Source: Penumbrarchaeum sp964445525
GTDB taxonomy: Archaea; Thermoplasmatota; Penumbrarchaeia; Penumbrarchaeales; Penumbrarchaeaceae
Assembly (NCBI GenBank): GCA_964445525.1
Contig: CAYULA010000008.1
Span: forward strand, 27,135 to 91,134
Direction of reading: 5' to 3'
DNA: 64,000 nucleotides
Position numbers and translations under genes: made by a program. Numbering within the stretch: position 1 is the first letter of the stretch; every line of letters begins with the position of its first letter. Below the pieces are notes generated by a model that did not search any database, had not been told where the DNA came from, and saw only the letters and a list, made by a program, of their open reading frames with translations. Below, one piece after another: positions 10,301-16,101 of the stretch.

Positions 10301-11507
10301 GAACGGATCGGTCTTCGATCGGAGGAATGTCACGGTATCATGGTATTCCAACAGAGAATGGTCGAGGATAACCCATCTGGATCTCTTCCTGGACGGGGAA
10401 AAACTGGATACAAACGGGACACCCAAAAAATGGTCTTTTTCGTTGGAGAAGACGGGATGGCATGAACTTTCAGTGATCATCAGGGACGGTAGAGGCTATT
10501 CAGGGAGGAACGATATCTCCTTCTTCTGTGATTGGATAATCCCCCGGGTAAGTCTTGCAAGACAGATGAACTGGACCAATGACCTTGCCGGATTTCATTG
10601 GAATGCCACCGATAACATGGGGATCGAAAATATCTGGTACGAGGTCCACAATATGTCCCATCTGAGCCTGGAGGACATCCCCGATTATGTACCGGAGGGG
10701 CGGTTTGAAATCATAAAGGATGGAGAAATACCCGTTTACAGTAACAATATCTCCCTGGACCTGCCGCAGGGTAATTTCAGTTTTGTAATATTTGTCAGGG
10801 ATCTTGCAGGGAATATAGCCGTTGACAATATTGCAATAGGCGTGGACAAGACGGCTCCCGAGATATTGGACCTGTATCCGGCTAATGAAGGAGTTGATAT
10901 AGATTCAACAATCTGGATCAGGTTCTCAGAATTTATCGAGACTTCAACAATCTCCTTCGAGATTGACGGAACGAGCGGGAAATGGTATGTCAGGGAAAAC
11001 AATACTTACGAATTTGTTCCATTCCAGGAACTGGATGATTTCACGGTCTACAACGCGATATTCAGGGGAAGGGATCGAGCCGGTAATCGGGTAAACGCCA
11101 CATGGTCTTTCAAGACAGTCAAGGATCCTCTAAAAACAACCACAGTCACGGGAAGGATCGTGGATCAGGATGGCAATCCGATAACCGAAGCAAGGATAAA
11201 ACTCGGGAATGTGAAGATGGCTGAAACCTCCCCGGACGGCTCTTTCACTATTGATCTCAAGGAAGGAAATTACCAATTCAACATATCAAAAGAAGGGTAC
11301 ATAAATGCGACATTCTCGATCGATGTTCCCTACCGAGGGGGACCTCTGGACCTGGGAACGATCACCATGGAATCTCTTGAAAATGAAGAGGAAAGAGAGG
11401 ACCCTCCCTACATTGTGTTCGCCCTGGGAATCGGTCTGATCATAACAACGGTGATCATCGCCATCTCCGCTTTCACCAGAAAGGGAGGACCTTTGGACGA
11501 GGAGTGA
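7341..11507 (+). CDS. Giant secreted beta-helix surface protein, membrane-anchored
   Basis: This 1388-residue exported protein has a signal peptide (residues 1-20). A long right-handed parallel beta-helix of NosD/PbH1 repeats spans about 60-840, recognised from recurring NxIxxNxI/GIxL patterns. It closes with NYYWNHTKPDSDSDGKVD, the usual end of NosD-type domains. Then come a fibronectin-III-like region (about 870-950), Ig-like modules containing DLAGN/DRAGN motifs, a SbsA-type Ig domain near 1173, and a carboxypeptidase-regulatory-like domain (GRIVDQDGNPI, about 1270). A membrane helix near 1354-1376 is followed by a short cytoplasmic tail. Such beta-helices often bind or cut polysaccharide, but no catalytic residues are evident; a cell-envelope or adhesin role is equally possible. 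It is a paralogue of the gene at 32860. Confidence 0.9.
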   Translation: MRSITALMMIMMILSIMSFHHYENGNASESVISTRVNSRNGTIGPILILNDSAFDQKAAEMNWTGNGSEADPYMIEDLDLNANGSGYGIGISTTYNFTISNCSIRKADGGGAPLGAISILSGNGTIMDCRINSSGYGIRSLSPCRIINNTIFDCHNGLWILNDDNEIFGNLIVDGANHAIHFQGDDSLIKENTVRNWDYGIYLIGGERNRVQDNSITNIDDHGIRLDSSHDNTVIDNYAANNDDGIFLKYGSSNNRISNNSIVSCEEGIYIFDAIHNEFYGNEMFNCSFYFENERDNFVSHTIPDNNTVGGKPVYYLGGSDYEGWVVPSNVGQWIVWEATNLSIYYSDILEGSAGIFLYHCDWIKINHTRISNQVYEGVNAYRCRHLRIESINISRCDTGILLTQCYNSTSENCEINECREGLQIADSSLTSITESSFRDCDYGIRTKPGYKPDLTISRNEIVGVFSTMIHSESSEVKIFENEFISDGSTKTGIRIMDSFSNVSSNEFTGIVTAIKDEGNRNNISQNLISKCERGIELYGYKNKVGFNQIENIEGGFGIIDSGDQNVIMKNTIIDDDDIGILLSGSVYSSLFSNELIGTSIDLFDIDPELEILISPNNTINGKPVIFYQEMDLKDIEIDPEGGEYIFLACRNGILEDVENSGGILNVLIYGCQSIKLANCSFSGKGIGIKSFKSDGVHIAGSNFSGLETGISMMNSDEMMIKNCIFEQIIETAINISSGSDSRIENCLFNGTEISIHMVNSRENMIHGNLFREGEKGVILSLNSESNRIENNGFLENADIPITVFSGKFNRIENNAFVNNGRFILDPAEMHIDEENTYVHGNYYWNHTKPDSDSDGKVDLPYDRIPGKGNISDSEPIVYLPHSLLGAPTGTDSEQFMDDIIISWLQPTSVNPNTPLLGYTIRRLKTDNTTPASWVLADVTNFVDREPGEDGQLLYSIQARSILGEGAPVYEIVELNRSPLLVHFEIANGSVFDRRNVTVSWYSNREWSRITHLDLFLDGEKLDTNGTPKKWSFSLEKTGWHELSVIIRDGRGYSGRNDISFFCDWIIPRVSLARQMNWTNDLAGFHWNATDNMGIENIWYEVHNMSHLSLEDIPDYVPEGRFEIIKDGEIPVYSNNISLDLPQGNFSFVIFVRDLAGNIAVDNIAIGVDKTAPEILDLYPANEGVDIDSTIWIRFSEFIETSTISFEIDGTSGKWYVRENNTYEFVPFQELDDFTVYNAIFRGRDRAGNRVNATWSFKTVKDPLKTTTVTGRIVDQDGNPITEARIKLGNVKMAETSPDGSFTIDLKEGNYQFNISKEGYINATFSIDVPYRGGPLDLGTITMESLENEEEREDPPYIVFALGIGLIITTVIIAISAFTRKGGPLDEE

Positions 11508-11579
11508 TTCTTATAATATTCCGGTACAAGGTTTAATTACCGGATATTTCTCTGGATCAAGACAAACAGGGGCGAGATC

Positions 11580-12842
11580 ATGGTACAATCATTCTACGAA
11601 AGCGTTCTTGACCAGATCGACTCGACAGTTGAAAGGATGTGCACCGATCCCGGGATCGTAAAGATGATCAAGAAACCGGAAAGGGAACTGACCGTGCAGA
11701 TCCCGATCGTGATGGACAACGGGGAGATCGATGTTTTCACGGGCTACAGGGTCCAGCACTCATCGGCAAGAGGCCCCTGCAAAGGGGGGGTCAGATATCA
11801 TCCTGATACCGATCTGGACGAGGTGAAGGCCCTTGCCACTCTGATGTCCCTCAAATGTGCCGTGGCAAACGTTCCCTACGGTGGTGCAAAAGGCGGTATT
11901 ACCGTGGATCCCACAGACATGTCACCGTGTGAGGTACAGAAGATCACCAAAAGGTATGCCGCGGCCATCATGCCGATAATTGGTCCCAAAACCGACATTC
12001 CGGCTCCCGATGTGAACACCAATCCCGAGACAATGGGCTGGTTCATGGATGCCGCATCCATGTATCGTGGGAACGCCATGCTCGATATCGTAACCGGCAA
12101 GCCTCTGGAACTCGGAGGCTCCCTCGGAAGGAGCGAAGCAACCGGAAGAGGAGTGATGCTCAATACGCTTCAGATACTGAAGAGGCTCGGAAAGGATCCC
12201 AAGGGCTGTTCGGTCGCCATCCAGGGTTTCGGCAACGTGGGTTCCACCGCCGCACATCTTCTTTCCGAGAAGAAAACAAAAGTGGTTGCTGTCAGCGATG
12301 TCTCCGGGATGTTGTATGACCCCGAGGGCCTGGACATCCACAAACTTATCGAATACACCTTCCCGGGAGGGAAACCCAGGCTGTTCAGGGATTATGAGGG
12401 ACATGGAGTGGAGTTCACGGAAAACGGCAGTGATATACTGACCATGGATGTCGATGTGCTGATCCCCGCCGCTTTGGAAAACCAGGTTACCCTGAATAAT
12501 GCGGGAGACGTAAAAGCCGATATAATAGTAGAGGGGGCGAACGGACCGGTTACCAAGGAAGCCGACGGGGTCCTCAACGAGAAGGGTATACATGTTGTCC
12601 CCGACATACTGGCAAACAGCGGAGGAGTTATTGTCTCCTATTTCGAATGGGTGCAGGGGATACAATCATTCTTCTGGGACCTGGATGAGGTCAACAGGAA
12701 CCTGGAAAGGATCATGGATAAATCTTTCTCGGAGGTCTGGGACCTGGCCGGAAATGAAGGCATTTCAATGAGGGACTCGGCCTTCCAGAACGGGATTGGA
12801 AAGATATCAAGGGCAATCGAACTCAGAGGAATCTTTCCCTGA
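11580..12842 (+). CDS. Glutamate dehydrogenase 1
   Basis: The 420-residue protein is a Glu/Leu/Phe/Val dehydrogenase of the archaeal/bacterial hexameric type. It interconverts glutamate with 2-oxoglutarate plus ammonia. Substrate-site motifs are GPCKGGVRYHP, VPYGGAKGGITVDP (catalytic Lys region) and IPAPDVNT (catalytic Asp). The Rossmann fold carries GFGNVGSTAAHLL and ends its second strand in SDVSG. Which cofactor it uses cannot be settled by eye. GGGGCGAG at 11569-11576 is a good ribosome site before the ATG at 11580. It is the first of three GDH genes; a 246-base gap with an AT-rich inverted repeat separates it from the second, so each is probably transcribed alone. Confidence 0.95.
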   Translation: MVQSFYESVLDQIDSTVERMCTDPGIVKMIKKPERELTVQIPIVMDNGEIDVFTGYRVQHSSARGPCKGGVRYHPDTDLDEVKALATLMSLKCAVANVPYGGAKGGITVDPTDMSPCEVQKITKRYAAAIMPIIGPKTDIPAPDVNTNPETMGWFMDAASMYRGNAMLDIVTGKPLELGGSLGRSEATGRGVMLNTLQILKRLGKDPKGCSVAIQGFGNVGSTAAHLLSEKKTKVVAVSDVSGMLYDPEGLDIHKLIEYTFPGGKPRLFRDYEGHGVEFTENGSDILTMDVDVLIPAALENQVTLNNAGDVKADIIVEGANGPVTKEADGVLNEKGIHVVPDILANSGGVIVSYFEWVQGIQSFFWDLDEVNRNLERIMDKSFSEVWDLAGNEGISMRDSAFQNGIGKISRAIELRGIFP

Positions 12843-12874
12843 CCGTTCCAATTAATATGATTGATTACCGTTAT

Positions 12875-12898
12875 ACAAATTTCAAACTTTGAATTTGT
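12875..12898. repeat. AT-rich inverted repeat between GDH genes 1 and 2
   Basis: ACAAATTTCAAA and TTTGAATTTGT face each other around a two-base centre with one base bulged. The repeat lies 32 bases after the first GDH gene, so it may help end transcription or bind a regulator. No T-run follows at once. Confidence 0.35.
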
Positions 12899-12968
12899 AA
12901 TAATGTAGAATATCCGTTGATTTTTTGCTCAATAGTTCAATGCAATAGATGAATACAACTAGGAACCG

Positions 12969-12976
12969 TTTAAATA
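12969..12976 (+). promoter_or_regulatory. TATA box of GDH 2
   Basis: TTTAAATA, preceded by AACCG (BRE-like), places the transcription start near 12996-12999. That is at the first base of the stem of the leader's first hairpin. A second TATA-like ACTATATT (12982-12989) would start transcription about 13 bases later. Confidence 0.5.
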
Positions 12977-12996
12977 TGACCACTATATTCAAGTTG

Positions 12997-13081
12997 CGAC
13001 CCGGAAGGTCGAAACAGGTCTTGTCTGGGTCCGAACCAGCTGCCCGGAAGGCAATAAAAACTGCTACCGGGAGATCGGAGG
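12997..13081 (+). promoter_or_regulatory. Structured leader of GDH 2 with twin CGGAA hairpins
   Basis: The about 90-base leader contains two hairpins with the same five-base loop CGGAA on unrelated stems. One is CGACC/GGTCG (12997-13001 with 13007-13011), the other TGCC/GGCA (13041-13044 with 13050-13053). A CTGG/CCAG hairpin (13025-13028 with 13036-13039) lies between them. The second hairpin competes with a longer stem, CCCGG 13043-13047 with CCGGG 13067-13071, extended inward by GGCA/TGCT. That stem ends five bases before the ribosome site GGAGG (13077-13081). Identical loops on different stems suggest selection for the loop. I match it to no known riboswitch class; a protein-binding or ligand-binding control element is inference. 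Confidence 0.45.
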
Positions 13082-13088
13082 AAAACCC

Positions 13089-14423
13089 ATGGACGTAGAA
13101 GAATTCATGAACAATGTCATAGCCAGGAATCCTGGCGAAAAGGAGTTCCATCAGGCTGTAAAGGAAGTAGCAGAGTCCGTTCAGCCTGTTCTTAAAAAGC
13201 ATCCAGAATACGAAAAGGCCAAGGTCCTAGAGAGAATGGTCGAGCCCGAGAGGCAGATCCTCTTCAGGGTCCCCTGGATGGATGACAACGGAGAGATCCA
13301 GGTCAACAGGGGATTCAGGATCGAGTTCAACAGCGCCATAGGACCTTACAAGGGGGGACTCCGGTTCCACCCTTCGGTCTACATAGGAATTATCAAATTC
13401 CTTGGTTTCGAACAGATCTTCAAGAACTCACTCACCGGACTTCCCATCGGCGGAGGAAAGGGAGGATCCGATTTCAACCCCAAAGGCAAATCCGACAACG
13501 AGGTCATGAGGTTCTGCCAGAGCTTCATGTCCGAGCTTTACAGGCACATCGGACCCAACACCGACGTTCCCGCAGGTGACATAGGTGTCGGAGGCAGGGA
13601 GATTGGATACCTCTACGGCCAGTACAAGAAGCTCACAAACAGGTTCGAATCCGTTCTCACCGGAAAGGGAATCAACTGGGGAGGATCCCTTGTCAGGCCC
13701 GAGGCAACAGGTTACGGAGCAGTGTATTTCGCTGAGGAGATGCTCAAGACCAGGAACGAATCCTTTGATGGCAAGACCGTTGTCGTCTCAGGCTCCGGTA
13801 ATGTCGCCCAGTTCGCAACGCAGAAGGTCAACCAGCTCGGCGGAAAGGTCGTCACCCTTTCCGACTCCTCCGGGTTTATTCACGATCCCGACGGCATATC
13901 CGGCGACAAGTGGGACTTCGTGATGGAGCTCAAGAACGTGAAGAGGGGAAGGATCAGGGAATACGCTGAGAAGTTCGGAGTAGAATATTACGAGGGCCAG
14001 AGGCCCTGGGGAGTCGCCTGCGACGTGGCCCTTCCCTGCGCCACCCAGAACGAGATAAACCTCGATGAGGCAAAGACACTGGTTAACAACGGCTGTATAG
14101 CCGTATCGGAGGGAGCGAACATGCCGACAGTTCCCCAGGGTGTCGATTACTTTGTCGATAACAAGGTCCTATTCGGACCCGCCAAGGCGGCAAACGCCGG
14201 CGGTGTAGCCACATCCGGTCTCGAGATGGCTCAGAACCACGTTGGTCTGGCCTGGACCTTCGAGAAGGTTGACCAGGAGCTCCACCAGATAATGATAAAC
14301 ATACACAAGAACTCCTGGGATGCCGCCGAGAAGTACGGATACAAGGGCAACCTCGTCGTTGGAGCCAATATCGCCGGCTTCCTCAAGGTAGCCGATTCCA
14401 TGCTCGACCAGGGCCTGGTATGA
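13089..14423 (+). CDS. gdhA: Glutamate dehydrogenase 2, small-subunit NADP type
   Basis: At 444 residues this is the class typified by E. coli GdhA, normally NADP-dependent and biosynthetic. Motifs are GPYKGGLRFHPSV, LPIGGGKGGSDFNPKGKSD, VPAGDIGVGGREIGYLYGQY, GINWGGSLVRPEATGYG and SGSGNVAQFA, with SDSSG closing the second Rossmann strand as expected for NADP binding. The catalytic Lys and Asp regions are intact. GGAGG lies seven bases before the ATG. Codon choice is more biased (GTC, CTC, AAG, ATC) than in neighbouring genes, which suggests high expression. A structured leader and a strong hairpin terminator bracket it as a single-gene unit. It is more distant from GDH 1 and GDH 3 than those are from each other. 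Confidence 0.96.
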   Translation: MDVEEFMNNVIARNPGEKEFHQAVKEVAESVQPVLKKHPEYEKAKVLERMVEPERQILFRVPWMDDNGEIQVNRGFRIEFNSAIGPYKGGLRFHPSVYIGIIKFLGFEQIFKNSLTGLPIGGGKGGSDFNPKGKSDNEVMRFCQSFMSELYRHIGPNTDVPAGDIGVGGREIGYLYGQYKKLTNRFESVLTGKGINWGGSLVRPEATGYGAVYFAEEMLKTRNESFDGKTVVVSGSGNVAQFATQKVNQLGGKVVTLSDSSGFIHDPDGISGDKWDFVMELKNVKRGRIREYAEKFGVEYYEGQRPWGVACDVALPCATQNEINLDEAKTLVNNGCIAVSEGANMPTVPQGVDYFVDNKVLFGPAKAANAGGVATSGLEMAQNHVGLAWTFEKVDQELHQIMINIHKNSWDAAEKYGYKGNLVVGANIAGFLKVADSMLDQGLV

Positions 14424-14458
14424 TTTTTAGATCCCGCAGCAAGATATAAGTCAGGAAT

Positions 14459-14491
14459 GGGTCCGGCGGTTTCCGCCGGACCACCCTTTTT
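14459..14491 (+). terminator. Hairpin terminator after GDH 2
   Basis: GGTCCGGCGG (14460-14469), loop TTT, then CCGCCGGACC (14473-14482) make a perfect ten-pair stem. The sequence ACCCTTTTTAT follows. It lies 36 bases after the GDH 2 stop codon. Confidence 0.8.
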
Positions 14492-14786
14492 ATTTCCGAA
14501 AGCCACTTGAATTCAATATGAATTGAAATACAGATGAAAATTGACCCTTGAACCTGACCGGTATTTTGAAAATAAACATTGCATTTATTGTATTATGCAT
14601 AGATAAAACTTTCCACAATGGAATCATATTTCGGAAAAATAAAGAATTAAAACGGGTAAATATGTAACATATTGATAAATATTGTAACACAAAGAGTGAC
14701 AATACGTGATCTTTATCATAATGATTATATAGGACCATCAATTGAAGTGAGCAGGACCTAAAAAGGTCAATATTTGAGGCGATGAC
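14484..14786 (+). promoter_or_regulatory. AT-rich upstream region of GDH 3
   Basis: This 300-base gap holds no gene. It contains a dyad TTCAAT-ATGA-ATTGAA (14512-14527). A direct repeat TGTAACA occurs at 14663-14669 and 14683-14689, 20 bases apart. The TATA box GATTATATAG is at 14723-14732. Near the expected transcription start is a hairpin GACCT-aaaa-AGGTC (14755-14768). The repeat lies 34-60 bases before the TATA box, where an archaeal activator could bind; that role is inference. Confidence 0.45.
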
Positions 14787-16073
14787 ATGGCTAGGGAAGC
14801 ATTCAACGCTTTTAAAATGGCGCAGGAGCAGTTCGACAAGATAGCGGATTCACTTGAACTGGACGAAGGTACCAGGGCACTGTTGAGGGAACCCATGAGG
14901 GAATACCATTTCAACATTCCGGTGCAAATGGATGACGGAAGCTACAAAGTTTTCAGGGGATTCAGGGTCCAGCACAACGATGCAAAAGGACCCTGCAAGG
15001 GAGGAATAAGGTTCCATCCCCAGGAAACTGCAGATACCGTCAAGGCTCTGGCAATGTGGATGACCTGGAAATGCGCGGTGGCGGACATACCCCTTGGAGG
15101 AGGAAAAGGGGGAGTTATCTGCGATCCGCATGATCTCTCCATGAGGGAACAGGAAGGCATCTGCAGAGGCTGGGTCAGGCAGGTTTCCAAGAACGTCGGC
15201 CCGTTCCAGGACGTACCCGCTCCCGATGTCATGACAACGGGCCAGCATATGTTATGGATGCTGGATGAGTACGAGAAGATAGCCGGCGGAAAGTTCCCTG
15301 GTTTCATAACGGGAAAACCGGTGGGAAGCGGCGGATCTCTCGGTAGGACCGAGGCCACAGGCTACGGTGTCATCTATCACCTGAGGGAGGCCCTCAAGGA
15401 CCTTGACCTCGATCCGGCAAAGACAATCGCAGGCGTGCAGGGGTTCGGAAACGTTGCCCAGTACGCCATTGAACTCTACAACCAGCTCGGAGGCAGGGTC
15501 ATATGCGTCTCATGCTGGGACCAGAGGGATAAGACCTCCTACACATATCTGCGGGAGGGAGGAATCGATCTGAAGGAACTCAGGTCCATATCAGACAGGT
15601 TCGGAACCGTGGACCCGAAAATGGCAGAGGAAAAGGGATACAAGAGGCTGCCCGGAGACGACTGGATAAAACAGAATGTGGACATTCTCATCCCGGCGGC
15701 GCTTGAAAACCAGATCAATGCGGAAACGGTCAGGTTCATTTCAGATAGGGTCAAGATCATCGCCGAAGGTGCCAACGGCCCCACCACTCCCGAGGCAGAT
15801 GCCGTGCTAAAGGAAAAAGGAGTGATGGTCATACCCGATTTCCTGGCAAACGCCGGAGGCGTTACATGTTCGTATTTCGAACAGGTCCAGTGTAATATGA
15901 ACTACTACTGGTCCAGAGACGAGGTCCTGGGCAAACTCGACGAGAAGATGACAAAGGCCTTCCATGCGGTTCTTGATCTGGCAAAGAAGAGGAACGTACC
16001 CCTTAGGGATGCGGCTTACATGATAGCCATATCAAGGGTGGCCGAAGCCGCAAAGCTTAGAGGATGGATATAG
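14787..16073 (+). CDS. Glutamate dehydrogenase 3
   Basis: The 428-residue Glu/Leu/Phe/Val dehydrogenase is the third GDH in the cluster. It has GPCKGGIRFHP, IPLGGGKGGVICDP, VPAPDVMTTGQHM, a Rossmann GFGNVAQYAIELYNQLGG, and GGVTCSYFEQVQ near the C-terminus. The stretch after the second Rossmann strand reads CVSCWDQRDKTSYTY rather than the SDxSG of GDH 1 and 2, so cofactor or regulator contacts probably differ. GAGGCGATG precedes the ATG. The three genes cover distinct subfamilies rather than recent copies, which suggests division of labour between assimilation and catabolism. The next gene starts 28 bases after its stop, so the PEP-synthase-like genes may be read through from here. Confidence 0.94.
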   Translation: MAREAFNAFKMAQEQFDKIADSLELDEGTRALLREPMREYHFNIPVQMDDGSYKVFRGFRVQHNDAKGPCKGGIRFHPQETADTVKALAMWMTWKCAVADIPLGGGKGGVICDPHDLSMREQEGICRGWVRQVSKNVGPFQDVPAPDVMTTGQHMLWMLDEYEKIAGGKFPGFITGKPVGSGGSLGRTEATGYGVIYHLREALKDLDLDPAKTIAGVQGFGNVAQYAIELYNQLGGRVICVSCWDQRDKTSYTYLREGGIDLKELRSISDRFGTVDPKMAEEKGYKRLPGDDWIKQNVDILIPAALENQINAETVRFISDRVKIIAEGANGPTTPEADAVLKEKGVMVIPDFLANAGGVTCSYFEQVQCNMNYYWSRDEVLGKLDEKMTKAFHAVLDLAKKRNVPLRDAAYMIAISRVAEAAKLRGWI

Positions 16074-16101
16074 ATATACCCCATGCAGGGAGATATTACT
16101 G

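Noticed and set aside
13000..13053. SRP RNA-like CCGGAAGG motif or CsrA-type GGA loops
   Set aside because: The rest of the SRP helix 8 consensus is absent, and CsrA is a bacterial regulator not expected in archaea.
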